From: Zonotrichia leucophrys gambelii
Lineage: Eukaryota > Chordata > Aves > Passeriformes > Passerellidae
Length of the DNA stretch: 64,000 nucleotides
Reading direction: 5' to 3'
Assembly: GCF_028769735.1 (NCBI RefSeq)
Contig: NC_088176.1
Location: 18,137,501 to 18,201,500, forward strand
Position 1 is the first letter of the stretch, and the number at the start of each line of letters is the position of its first letter. This document shows positions 13,501 through 25,791 of this stretch, one piece after another. The notes beneath the pieces are model-generated. The model saw only the letters and a list, made by a program, of their open reading frames with translations. It searched no databases and was not told the DNA's origin. The translations under genes and the position numbers were made by a program.

Positions 13501-16500
13501 GTTTAGTGTGCAAATATATTGTAAAATTTATTAGGATTTTCAAAGTTGGTCACATTCCTCACACATATCCCACCTGGATTAAACACAACCCACATAATTT
13601 TGTGTCAAGCTAGTGCCAGCAAATGATTTGTTTTGTTTTTCTGTACTCTTTCAGATCCCTCCACCAGAAGTATTTGAAGATTTGATTAAATTTTCATTCC
13701 ACACAAATGTATTTGAAAACAACATCGGCTATCTGAGATTTGATATGTTTGGAGACAGTGAACTTCTAACCCAGGTGTCTGACCTAATGATAGAGCATGT
13801 TTGGAAGAAGATTGTTCACACAGATGCATTAATCATAGACATGAGGTAAACCTTTGAATGGCAAATAACCAAAGCTCTTTCAAAGCAGCATTTTATTTGT
13901 AACAGTGAATTAGCTTTACATGGCTTGCTGTCCTGTTTACAGACTAACATTGCTAGGATTGAATGAGAAAAGGAAAACAGCCAAGGAAAATAATAACAGT
14001 CTGGAAGTATATCTCAAGATAAGTTGTATTATCACTTGAGATGTTTAGAACTAAATAGGCAAATTTAGGGAATAGTTTGCAGAATGCAAATCTGGACCTT
14101 ACATGTGTTTTATTTCTCTAATCTAACTCTCCATGTGCCATATATATATATATATATATTTAAATAAATCTTTTACTTCATGTAGTGGCCCAGTGATTCA
14201 ACAGTCAAAAAGACAGACCCCATTTAAGGCTGTGGCCTTTAATTTAATTTAATTTAATTTAATTTGCCGTATCTGCAGTGCTAAATAGTTCTGGGCAATC
14301 AGGTCTGTCCAGAACAGGCCCTGTGCACGGAGGAACTCAGAGGTCCTGCAACCCTCCTGAGCCCTGCTGCATCAAGCTGCAGCATCGTGCACCTTCTCTC
14401 TGCTTAGAATTCTGCTGGACACTCCAGTGTGTCAACAATGCTCCAAATCTCATGAGCCATAAGATGTCATCCATTTGTCACCAGCTATCAAAGCAGATTG
14501 ATATAAAAATGTACATTAATATAAAAAGGTACATTTCCTACACAATATTTAGGGAAGTAATTCCCTTGTTGTGGTCCAGAGCTAATGTGTGTGAGCCCAG
14601 AACATTACAAGTATAAACCAAAGGGAGACTTTGTAAGAACTTGGTTTTAATGTTAGAACCACTTGCATCTATTGTTATCACAGGGCTCTTAATATTTGGT
14701 AATCTTCTTAATATTCTTGTGGGATTTTCAGCATAGGGCAGAAAAGTTAAGCACAGTGATGAGAGCAGAGATAGAGATCTCACTGTGTGAACACAGAATA
14801 GGCAAGGTAGTGATCAACATAACATACCCATGACTGTGTTTGAATTCAGCAAAAGCACCACCATCTTCCACTAGACTTGAGATAGCATTGGGACTTTCCT
14901 CTTTCTTGCCCCACTTTTCTCCCAAACTGAAACTTTCAGGGCTGAGAGCACTGAAACAGCAAATATGAAATCACATCTCAGGTACCAAATGGCATCATTA
15001 TAGCTCTTGTCATGTGTTGTTTGGTTTTGATTTATTCTTTTACTATTTAATGAATTTTCAGTCCTTTGAATGCACATAAAAGACCCAGTCTCTGAAGGCA
15101 TATAAAACCCTAAAAAATCCTTCTGAAATTTTCTGTTAGCCAATCTTATAATTTTAAGACTGATGATTTAAATTTTGCATGGGATTAACTGTAATGAATA
15201 ATGTTTCTCATTTTACAAGTTGCCCTCCCTGAAACAGCTGGGTCACTCATGAACTTCATATTTGGATAATTTCAATTTTGCATGGGATTAACCATAATTC
15301 ATATAATGTCTCTCACCTTGATATTCCCCTTTCACAGAACAGCTGTGCTAGTAACGAACTTCATCTTTTTAACCCTCTCAGCATTGATAGGAGACACTGA
15401 TAAACTAAAAGGCCTCCCTAAGGTCACACAAGACATCTGTAAGAAGGAGTACTAGCATCCTAGAGTTAAGTTAAAACTCTGGAACCTGCTCAGTCATTAT
15501 TACTGACTGAAGTGTCACTGTCTGCAAAAGGAGTGTTCCAGCACTGCCCGGCCTGCCACCCCCTGCAGCACTGGTGGCACCTGTGTGAGCTGGGCCCTGC
15601 TGGGCTGTGCTGGCTCTGCTGGGCTGGGCAGCAGCAGCACCGCTATCACGGCACCACTGGGGACACGCTGGAGACGGCTCTTGAACTTCCAGCCAGTCAC
15701 ACTGTCAGTCATACAGCTCCCAAATGCTGAAGAATAACGACTTCACTCTTCAGAACAAAGGCATCCTGGATTGTTGGATCCTTTCCTGGAGGTGAAAAGT
15801 CATAGCCATATATTGAACTGAATAAAGTCATTTTTCAGCAGGTTTTTGCTGGAATGCCTGTGCTGGGTATTCCTAAAATCACCTACAGGAAAGCACTGAA
15901 TCCACACTATCAGTAAATAGAGTACCAACATTTCTAGAGCTCTATGTGCTCTAGTATTAGTGAAAAGTCACAAGCAAAAATGTTTTGGTAGTTAATAGTG
16001 TGTGTTCATAGCAGGAGTTCTCCAATGACAGGCTCTTCAGTAAAATTAATCTTCAGAGACTGCTATGGAACTGAACTGCAACCAAAGTTTTCAATTATGA
16101 GTGTGCTAAATGAAGTAACTAACACAATCTTTAGGCACCAAAAAAATGACCTAATTAAAACCAGTAAGTTTTCTCATTTTGTGTAGCAAAAATAAGAACA
16201 TAACGGTTGTACAAACATACATTGCTTTCATTGGAATCTACTTTTATGTATTAGGGCTTAGGTATTGCTGCCTTGTCAGGAACAGAATAGGTTACCCAGA
16301 GGAGAATAACAAGAATCTGATGTTTCTCTGCAGATCCATAGTCTTTGCTTACTTTCTGATTTTTTCTAGGTAACATCAAGAAAAAAAATAGACTTTTAAG
16401 TTTTGTGTTTGCTTTGGAAGTTAGTTGTGGGCAATAACAGTCTGACACTTTTAGACAGGATTTTGCTTATCTGATAGACATGCAAATGCTGGTAGGGGAG

Positions 16501-18938
16501 AATGACTATAAATATATCAAAATGTAGCCATAAGCCTTTTTGAGACTGATATTAAGGAACAATACTTGGAAGGGAGATTTACTGCCTGACACAAATTTTT
16601 ACTTGTTTCCTTAAATATGTTTAATTTTTGAAAAGGTACAATATTGGAGGCTCCACTACACCCATTGCAATCCTATGCTCATATTTCTTTGATGAAGGAC
16701 ACCCAATTCTCTTGGACAAAGTTTATGACAGACCCAGTGACTCTGTAAAGGAAATATGGACCCAGCCTCAGCTCAAAGGTAAATGACAATTTCTTTTCAG
16801 TATAGCTTTTCATTTCAGATGTCTCTCCTTGTAATTTTAAAGTGAGCCATTAAATCATGTAACTTAGCTGGTGGAAGCACCTGCCATGATCAGCTCAAGC
16901 TGTGTAAAGAATGTAGAAACAAAAAATGTCCATTTCACCCATGTCACTCAATGCCATCTACAAATAAACAATTTATCACTCCTTGAAATGGGGTATGTAA
17001 CACACAGAGGTCTGTAAATTGGTCCTCAGAAGTTTAGCCAAATACTGTGTACAGCAGATGTAACTTGTTGCTTTTAAAAGTTGCTAAAATTAAAAATTAA
17101 TCCAGTGTTGCCTGGACCTCTAGTAAGGTCTCTTCCAACACTCCCATACAGTTTTATACATTGTCCCTACCACCTACCTGTGTCATCCTCTACATCAGTA
17201 GATGAAAGCACCATAATACCCCAGTTTGTCCAGACAAGAGAAAGAAAAACACTAAATTTTGTACATCTGGGTGAGTGTGAAGCATTTGGCAATGAGTCAC
17301 ACACACCCTACACATACCCTGCCCCAGTTTGTGGAAGCTGAAAGGATGCTGCAACATGCAGAAACAGAGCTCTTCAGTGCTCATAGGCTGCAGTTAGAGT
17401 GCTAAGAAGCCTAAAACATGGGGGTTAATTATTTCCCCCTCTTAAGCTAAGACAGCAGCAAAAAAGTTAATGGTGTGTGCAGTTGTTGGCCTGGATCTTG
17501 GTGAAATGGTTAAATTCTATCCCAGTCTGCAGGGCCCATCTATTTTCCCAGGCAGTCAGAGGTGGTTTGTGCTTAGGGATATGATTTCTATGGACACACT
17601 CCAGTTCTCATCAAAGAGAACTGGCAGACTCATATTAACTTCAAAGGACCTGGATTTGGTCCTGTATTATATAGATCTACTGTGAAAAGAGTATTTTAAT
17701 GGTTATTATGTTTATAGTGAAATGAGAAGACAAAAGATGGTGTGAAAATTAATTACCATGCTGTTGGGCCCCTCTCTTAGAATTTAGCATGAGAATTATA
17801 TGTCATACTATTACTTACTCATAAATTGACATTTTTAGAGCAGTTTACTTTTCAAGCTATCAAGTCCTAGTTGTTACCCACTGGTCACCTTTTAAAAAAA
17901 ACTAAACTATCAAAAAGTATCTAGCATGTTCAGATATATTGAAAATAAGTTTCAAAGCCCTTCCTATTCCTGTCAGCTGTTTTATGTAAAAAAATTAGAT
18001 ACTTGGCTCAGACCCTAATAATAAAGGGGTATTTGTTGAAGGGTTTGGGACAAAGGTCATGTATAGCATCCATTTACAAGCTATAAAAAAACTGTGGGAA
18101 ACCACTGTAATTGTAATTTCATAAAATAATGCCTGCACAGTTGCAGGCCAAGCTCTATGACAGTCATGTTCCTAGAGCAGGGATGAGGGTGAAACTGAAG
18201 ATGCTTCTGGATGAGTTTTGACTACTCCTGCTGCAATGGTGAAAAACGTCATTTTTCTCACATGTCTATTCTGCTATTCTGATGAGATGTGGAGCTCCTG
18301 TAAAAGTCAAAGCCACAGAAGAGATAACAGTAGTAATGATGAGCTGGCTTTTCTCTTCATGGAGCTCATAGCCAGAAGCTGATGGAACATGAGCACCACA
18401 TAGGGTGACAGCCTTTTATACAACATATAGTCTGGGCTAGTGTTGAAAGTACTTTAATACTATCATAAGCACAAAGTAAATTTCCAAACTGCTTGGGTTG
18501 TTAATAGCAGGTAGGGAGCAAATCTTCTATCTTGGCTTCTCTTTGCTCTACTCTACAAATAAATCTCTGAAAATAAATCCATTTCTGATGGGTTTTTCCT
18601 ACCTTACAGGGGAGAGGTACGGCTCTCAGAAGGGGCTGGTGATCCTTACCAGTGCTGTGACAGCTGGGGCTGCTGAAGAGTTTGTGCACATAATGAAGAG
18701 ACTGAGCAGAGCTCTCATCATTGGGGAGCAGACGAGTGGTGGCTGCCATTCCCCACAGACATATCAGGTAGATGAAACCAACTTCTACATTGTCATCCCC
18801 ACCTCCAGATCAGTCATCTCTGCAGACAGCCCCTCTTGGGAGGGGAAAGGAGTCCTTCCTCACATAGAAACACCAGCTGAAACAGCACTCATCAAAGCAA
18901 AGGAGATGCTCAGTGCTCACCTACACAGCTCTAGATAG
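4508..18938 (+). CDS. RBP3: RBP3, interphotoreceptor retinoid-binding protein (IRBP), complete coding span in 4 exons
   Basis: Secreted retinoid carrier of the interphotoreceptor matrix, known to shuttle all-trans-retinol and 11-cis-retinal between photoreceptors and pigment epithelium (or Mueller cells). Four exons, 4508-7552, 13655-13845, 16636-16778 and 18610-18938, join in frame with GT-AG introns to give 1,235 residues, close to the usual vertebrate length of about 1,250. The start follows an A at -3 and opens a hydrophobic signal peptide ([15 protein letters not shown]). Four homologous modules begin near residues 20, 326, 634 and 932. Each carries a GNxGYxRFD-like strand, a D(L/M)RYNxGG-like turn and an AAEEFxx-type helix, the signature of the S41/tail-specific-protease-like fold without protease function. 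The arrangement of three modules in exon 1 and all introns in or just before module 4 is typical of vertebrate RBP3. Possible N-glycosylation sites (NTT, NRT, NSS, NLT) are present. Neighbouring ZNF488 supports the identity. Very sure. Confidence 0.96.
7553..13654 (+). other. RBP3: RBP3 intron 1
   Basis: 6.1 kb GT-AG intron with no exon-like or repeat feature that I can recognise. Several open frames of 60-109 codons fall here, none with recognisable domains. Confidence 0.85.
13655..13845 (+). CDS. RBP3: RBP3 exon 2: start of module 4
   Basis: 191 nt exon preceded by a pyrimidine tract and TTTCAG and followed by GTAAAC. It encodes [10 protein letters not shown], then [13 protein letters not shown] and ends in the DMR of the DMRYNxGG motif. 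It leaves a two-base overhang (AG) that is completed by the first base of exon 3. Homology to the same segment of modules 1-3 is obvious by eye. Confidence 0.94.
14141..14160. repeat. (TA)n dinucleotide run
   Basis: About nine TA units in RBP3 intron 2. Confidence 0.9.
14239..14265. repeat. (TTTAA)5 microsatellite
   Basis: Five perfect TTTAA units in RBP3 intron 2. Confidence 0.9.
15171..15376. repeat. Diverged 103-bp tandem duplication
   Basis: Both copies open with AATTTTGCATGGGATTAAC (15171 and 15274) and share, in the same order, an ATAATGT(T)TCTCA block, an ACAGCTG block and GAACTTCAT. Substitutions and small gaps separate them, so the duplication is old. Confidence 0.75.
16636..16778 (+). 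CDS. RBP3: RBP3 exon 3: middle of module 4
   Basis: 143 nt exon. The acceptor is AAAAG with a weak pyrimidine tract, and the donor is AAAG followed by GTAAAT. Its first G completes Arg, after which YNIGGSTTP follows, giving the expected DMRYNIGG turn across the splice. It ends with one base of a Gly codon. The segment with YDRPSDS and EIWTQPQL matches the corresponding YDR...EVWTLPQL part of module 3. Confidence 0.93.
16779..18609 (+). other. RBP3: RBP3 intron 3
   Basis: 1.8 kb GT-AG intron. Nothing beyond ordinary AT-rich sequence was seen. Confidence 0.85.
18610..18938 (+). CDS. RBP3: RBP3 exon 4: end of module 4 and stop
   Basis: Terminal coding exon after CTTACAG. The [15 protein letters not shown] start matches the [16 protein letters not shown] segment of module 3, and it carries [11 protein letters not shown] and IGEQTSGG. 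The frame ends at TAG after HLHSSR. An in-frame Met upstream of the acceptor (18498) is intronic and not a credible start. Confidence 0.94.
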
Positions 18939-20498
18939 CACAGTGGAGGAACACATCCCTACTTCTTATGAAAAGAAAGCTAGCTACCCAAACGTAAACC
19001 CTAGAAAGAAGTGGGAGCTCCGTTTCAGCCTCTACGGTCAGTGACTGGGTCCCTGTACATAGCTCAAGTGACTCCTGCCAACATGCTGGCATTTTTCCCC
19101 ACTCTGTGCAACCCAGCTCTTTCTCTGTGTGATTGGAATACTTGAATAATTCACTGCGGTTTCTGGATTCCTCTCCTGTAGTCAAACATAAATGTTCAGT
19201 GTGTAAGTTTTTTGAAGTGCAGTTACCAATTACAGATCTTTCATCTCATAGAAAATCCCAGTTGTCAGTATTGAAAGCATGTGAACAACTTTAAAGACAG
19301 AAAAGGCTCTTCTTCTTTGGAAATGGTGTGCATTCTTATTTTTTCATTCTTAAAAATTAGCAGTAGTTGGAACAGTCTGTTTTTCAAACTGCAAGAGCCA
19401 AATTAAGTCTCTTCTCCATTTCACCATTTAGATGTACCAAACATACCATTCCCTCTCTGTCAGGGTGTCCAAGACTCCTGGTATTTGAAAAGAACATGCC
19501 TGTTCCTCTCGGTGTCTGTCAGAGGGGAGGATGAGCAGGACAAAGGCAGCACCTTGACTCTTCTACCCAGTGCCCAGGTCAACTGACTCAGGGAAAAGAA
19601 TCATAGCTTTTTCACTTAAGGATAAAATTATTTTGTTCTGTCCTGATACAAAGACAGAAAAAAAAAAAAAAGAAAGCTGAAAAATATCCTTTGCCCCCTG
19701 CTATCAAGCTACATATGAAGTGATAGTGGATTCCAGGATAACTCACAGAGATTTAACATAAGCTTAATGCACAACACTCCTTGTCTTTCCTACAATTCTT
19801 AGTTAAACAAATATCTTTGTAATTATTTAGAAATATGTGTAACTTTAATCTAGATCTCAGATATTCTCATCTCTAAAAAATGCCAGCTGTAAGATAACTA
19901 AATTAGGGAAATGGTCCCCCAAAATTCAGTTGGAGTCTACAGTAGTTACACATTGGTGTTCATTTGCTCATTTTTAAGTTCCTGCCAATTTTTTTTATAA
20001 ATTGTGTTAAACACTTGACTTCCAATTTTTACAGGAAGAAAATTTTAAGAACTAAATAGATTTTCCATCCTTTTCATTATTTGTCTTATCAACTACATTC
20101 AGTGTGATTGCTAACCTGAGCTCTTTTGAGACATTTTCATGTTCTGATTTTTATGAACTAGCTTGTTGTTAAACTTCTCAGTGTTGTGGAAAGAACTTTA
20201 ATTAATTAAATCCCATACAGAATTTCATGTAAAGTGATATATGTATGAAGAATATTAAATACTCTTAATGTGTAAAAAAATGGAGTAGTCAATGAATGAG
20301 TAAACAACACTAATGTACATCTTCTAATGTCTTTTCAACCTCTTTAATATCTCAATGATCCAGATAAACTGCTTTGTTTTCCTAAAAACAATCAGTTGTG
20401 CTGTCATGTACAAACAATGTTAATTGCTAAGCCCAATATTTAGAAACTTTAGCCATCCATTCAAAGACAGAAAGCTATACCATAAGGGCACAAATAGC

Positions 20499-20504
20499 AA
20501 ATAA
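20499..20504 (+). terminator. RBP3: Candidate RBP3 polyadenylation signal (AATAAA)
   Basis: First canonical AATAAA I find after the stop, 1.56 kb downstream. ATTAAA variants occur earlier at 20215 and 20254. Which one is used cannot be decided from sequence alone. Confidence 0.25.
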
Positions 20505-23500
20505 ATTCTTCCCAGAGTAATATGGGGCGTACAGACGTATCATAAATATCTAAAAATTGGAATCCAGTTGAAAAAACAAACTATGAAGATACAATTGCTG
20601 GTGAGTCCATTTTAAATCAATAATACTGTTAATTCACTAAAGTGATCGATTTCAGTGGAAAACTATTGTGCAACCTTGAGAATTTTATTACTTGACAAAA
20701 TATTATTTGCTATTTCATAGTACTGGCTAATTAATTGAAACTGCCAGGCTTAACAAAGGCCAGTGTGTTAAAAGCAATTTTTCCTGTCTTCACAAACTGC
20801 TGTGTCATAGTTACGCTCATCTCAATGAGTTTAGACCTCACAGAACTACAGTCAGTAATTGTGTAGAAAATTACACTGCATTGAAAGGTCTGAAAATCAC
20901 AAAAGCACAAATGCAAATTAGTTATGCAAAGTCCATGGTTTGTGGTTTAAATGAGAAAGTTAGAAGGTTTTTAGGGAGGAGCAAGCAATTTCAGAAGTGC
21001 TCTTCCAGAACATAACAGGAAACATGATGAAACTGCCACCCTTCTCTCATCTGGTTCCAGAGCTGACATGGACATCCCACAATTTATAGCACCATTTTCT
21101 TATCATCCCACCTAGAATAATTTCCCAAATTTTAATCCTAATCATGTTCCTTTTAAAGGCAGAAAGAAAGGAGTTATCGTATCAGACTACCCAGCAGCAT
21201 CCTCTTTCTCCTTCCAGCATTCATAGAACTCTAACCAAGAAATGACAGCCAGCTTTTATTTCTTTTGTGCTGCCTTAGTCCAGTGATTTCCAAACTGTGC
21301 CCTGTGGGATCTCATCCAGCTGATATTTCCACCTCAGATGCATCTGCAGAGGGCTTTGACCTCAGACCTTGGCAAACCATGTACTGAGGGGGCACCTGGC
21401 CAGGTCACAGTGGGAACTGTGGGTTCCTGGGAGCTGGTATGCTAACAGAACTGCCCTGCATTTGGTCAAGCTTCCGCTTCTTGTTCTCAGTTGGTTCAGG
21501 GCTCTGTTCAAATAAGGTCATGTTGCAAGTTCACGACCATTATTGCACCTTTGCCCCCACACCTGGCTGTGTTTGCCCTGCCCATGGGTCTTTGGTCCCA
21601 GTCTCTGTAACCTGTGGTCTCCATTTTGTTGTTTTCATTATTGAAGTTTTCATTTTAAGGGTCTAGACCATCATTCCCATTCCTTATTTTGCCAGCTCCC
21701 TCCAGCCAAGATGAGCAAGGGCATCAAAGCAAACTCCAAACTGCAATAGTGCCCCATAGATCCAAGGAAGTGTACAGACTGCCTTGATTAGTGAAAAAAT
21801 ACCTCATAAAAAACAAGCAAATATATATTTCTGAAAAGTACATCTGAATATCATTTTGATGGAAAAACACATCTTCATCAGAAAAAATTCAGGGATCAAT
21901 GATCAGTGAGTGAACAAATACTATAATCTGGCATTTCCTATCAGTAAACTCATTATCCACTGCAGAAACACAGCCTGCTTGACAGCCCTGTGTTGTGTCC
22001 TTTATCACTGATGCAGAAACACAGTCATGAGAAACAGTTGTTTGATCAAAATTAACAGCTAGTTGCTAGCAAAGACAGGAAGAGAACCAGTCAGCTCACT
22101 GCAAATTGTCTCCTCTTGTTCTAAAAACAGAATTATTTTTCCCCCTTCTCAAGAATTTCTACTTGAATAAAAGACAGAGATCCCTACTGTAAAGTCACAG
22201 TATTTCACAGGGACAGAATGCAGTCCTTCATTCCTTCACAAACCCCCTGTTCTAGTGGAGTGCTTTCCTTCCAGCAGGATTTCATCTGCACCAATTTAAA
22301 TTTTCAGACTTCTAGACATAAGGGGAAATAAGCTTCCAGCATGACTCAATTATAGGAAGTTTGTTTTTCTTTGTCTCGTTAGGCTTCCTTCTGCCTGTTC
22401 AATATTTGGTTCACTCAGCTTTAATATGAGTATTTTCATTTAAAGAAATAAAATCTCCAAAAATTTTGGATAAGCCCCCTGGTTTATGTAACCCAGTTTA
22501 GATGAGACACTCAGTTAAATTTGAGACACATAAAAGACTTTCACTGCGCCTGCACAAAGAGCTGGTTTTATACACAGGGAATCAAGTTCTGGTTCTGTTG
22601 GCATCTGTGTGGTTTTGCACTGATACCAGCACAGATGCAGCAGACAACAAGATGTCATATTGTTTGGCTGTGTGTTTTGCTAAGTGTCTAAATAAGTCTT
22701 CATTCACAAACCCCTTTACCTCAGAATAAGAATAAATTTGTTAATGCAATCTTTATACTGATAGCCACCTACAAAAAAACAAGGACAGCATTGCACACAC
22801 TGCCTGCAGTGTGATTTCCATGTTACAAGAGGGAAATCCTCAGTCTTTACAGACCAAGATGACAGTCCACTGCCCTTGAGCTGGAGGAGGTGAGGAAAGT
22901 ACCAGAAATCAAGCTTATTAAAAACTTCTCCTCATTTTTGCATTTTGAACCAGCTCTGCCACTTTTAACTGCTTCTCCTCATAATTCTCTCTCTGTGCAC
23001 AGAAGGCATTCCTACATTGCTTGGCATCACAGTATATAAACTGCTGTGGCTGAGATATGCCCACAAGGAAACTGGGTAAGAGTTCTTACCTTTTCTTTTT
23101 TCCCAAAGAAAACAACTCCATGACATAGAGGGAAGCTATTTCTCCCTGTAACCTTGCTGCCTGCTTAAGTCTCATACCATAAGCAAAATGAAGAAGTTTG
23201 ATTATTGGTGAGTAATCAAACCTACAGGCTGTAGGTCTAACACACTCTCTGAAGAGTTTTGAGACTCAGCATCTGTTTTTCAGTGGTTGATTTTCTACAC
23301 TTTGTTCAACACACAATCAGTGAAACCATGTAACCAGCAATATTTGGTACTGTTTCATTCTGATCTAAATTACACACCAGGTGTAGTGCACTGGAAAAAC
23401 AGGCATTTGGAGCAGGGTAATGTTGAAGTGATGTGCCAAAATAATACTGGGGACCATTATACAGCTAGTCCTGTCTTTTTCCAGAAGAAATCTGAAGCTA

Positions 23501-25560
23501 GGTTTCTAATCATAAAACTGTTAAGAAAACATGGCATCTTTCAGTAAGTACAGAAAAGAACACTTTGCAGTAATGGTACCAAAAAACATTTAGTCTTATT
23601 TATACTGGGACAGGCTGATCTTAAAGTAATTAATATAAATCAGGAGTAACAACATGGAATTATTCTGGATTTTCACTGGAATAAATGAGATCACAATCTG
23701 GCCTAAACTACTAATGGGAAATATAACCCTGACCACATATGAATGCAGTTACACCACAGAGTCCTTCATTACACTTTATGGACACTGACTTCACAGTAAA
23801 CTGGCTGGCACCCAGGTGGAGTGAAATTTGGCCCATTAAACTTTGCCATAAATATATTCCTTACACAGCAAATGTTATTGGACACAAAGTAGAGATGGAA
23901 AGATTATAAGAAAACCACACCATCCCCTACTCAATGCAAGGTTGTTCCCTGTGCTTCATGTTTCAAAGTCTTTGTTCATTTTGTGTTTTAATGATTCAAG
24001 TGAAAGAGCTTCCACCACTGACCTTGAAAAGCTGTGTTACAATCCAACCAGAACTCTCTTCTGAACTCAAAGGCATAATGTAATAGTTTTATCACTTTGT
24101 GTTTCAAAAATAAAGCCTGCAATAAGAAAAATGTTTCTATTAACAGGAAAGAGCCATGTATTAATGTTCAACAGCAATATATTGGAAAGAATACAATCTC
24201 CTGACTTCCAGATATCTCCCAAAGGTGACATTGAGTGGGTTTTGTTGGTTCCAGCTGACAGCCTAAGACTGTCAGTCTCTCTTTTTCATTCAGATGTATT
24301 TACTTGCAGATACTTGCATTATCAGGCAATGCATCATCATGGTAACTCAAAATTCTGTTCAGTATTCAAAAACCACTGGAGTATATCATCAGTATGGTGG
24401 AACATATAGAGCATATTGAAATGTCCATTACCCTCAGCTGGGAAATGAATGGTTTCTGACCATTCTCTAACTGAAAGAGAATAGTAGCCCTTGATGAGGC
24501 AGGTGAGGTTCAAAGGAAAGCCACCAAAACATCAGACAACCTGAAAAAATACTATACAAGAGCAGGAGAAATGATTGCTTGAAGAACAATGTGTCATAAA
24601 CTATCAAAATCAAGCACCTAAATGGATTTAAAAAGTAATGAAAGGCTAATTAGATGGCCTGCAGTAACAATAGACAGTGCTTCCTCCCACTCTGAGCAGT
24701 TTAAATTTACTGCTAAGACTCAGCAAAGCTCAAAAAAAAGTAGACAAAAGAAAAATGTCTCATGGAGAGGCAAGAGAAAGAATATGCCACTTTCTTTTTT
24801 AAAAAGGTGGACTTGGCCCATGTAGAAACCAGAGGACAGACAAGGTGGTGCAAGGCAGTGCAATTCATGTACACCTGTATCATTTTGTGTTTCTCTTCTC
24901 AGAACTGAGCCTATCATCCACAATTAAAGTGTGCAGATTCTATCAGTAACTAATTGTAGCTCAGATACCCTAACTGCTTCCTTTGGTATATCCAAAACCT
25001 GAAAACCACAGGCTGAACTCTACTCCCATCAGATCTGTATGCCTACTAAAGTCACACAGGTCTTAGAATGTTTGACAACAGCTCACATTTTGATACAGAC
25101 ACACATTGATTTCACTGTGTAAAAGACATTTCAAAAGCAGCAGAGCCTGGAACAGAACTTGGATATTCTGCTTTACTAGTTCCATCCTCTTTGGCAGTCT
25201 GCCAGTCAGTTGTTGACAATCATAGATTTCAAACATTCAGCTCCCTTTCAAAAACAAGGAGATGGTAAGATGTCGGTTTTTAACTTAAAAATTTGGTGAA
25301 AGCAGATTCAGCTAACATAAAGGAGTAAGAGTCCACCAAAGCTGCTAGAAATAGTAACTTATTTCTTTTGACATATAAGCTCTGATTTTTCTGATGCTTA
25401 AAGGTTCCTCGTTCAATGATGTGGTTGTTATTTCTGTATTTATGTTGTACTGCACAGACACCAGCAAATCAAATATAAGCAAAGACAACTCTGTTTGCAA
25501 ATTTTGCAAATTTTGTCCCTACTCTGCAAATTAACACTGCATGTGGATTCATTTCACTAT
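20505..25560. other. Intergenic region between RBP3 and ZNF488 (tail to tail)
   Basis: About 5 kb of AT-rich DNA between convergent genes. Only short random open frames (under 95 codons) are present. No RNA gene or mobile element was recognised. Confidence 0.6.
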
Positions 25561-25566
25561 TTTATT
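25561..25566 (-). terminator. ZNF488: Candidate ZNF488 polyadenylation signal
   Basis: TTTATT on the plus strand reads AATAAA on the gene strand, about 226 nt past the stop codon, implying a short 3' UTR. The motif alone is weak evidence in AT-rich DNA. Confidence 0.35.
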
Positions 25567-25791
25567 TCCTCAAAAATAGGTTGACAAGGACTAGGTTGAG
25601 TTTTCAGAACTTAAAACCCACGCAGACTCTTGTAAATATTTAATATTTTTTCGCAAAGCATCTATTATAAATTATTGTAAACAGTGATTTCCTGAAAGAA
25701 ATTAATGTAAACTCAAATGGATTTAAGTGAACTATAATTCCCTTCTTCATCCAACCTGCGGGGTCCCTTGGTGACATCTGCCTGCACAGCT

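Larger units (their letters stand above)
13846..16635 (+). other. RBP3: RBP3 intron 2
   Basis: 2.8 kb intron containing an AT dinucleotide run, a short TTTAA array and a diverged 103-bp tandem duplication, listed separately. No other feature was seen. Confidence 0.85.

Noticed and set aside
15512..15730. GC-rich block with GCTGGGC-like repeats and open frames on both strands
   Set aside because: Low-complexity Leu/Cys/Gly-rich sequence in an RBP3 intron without splice logic; not a gene.
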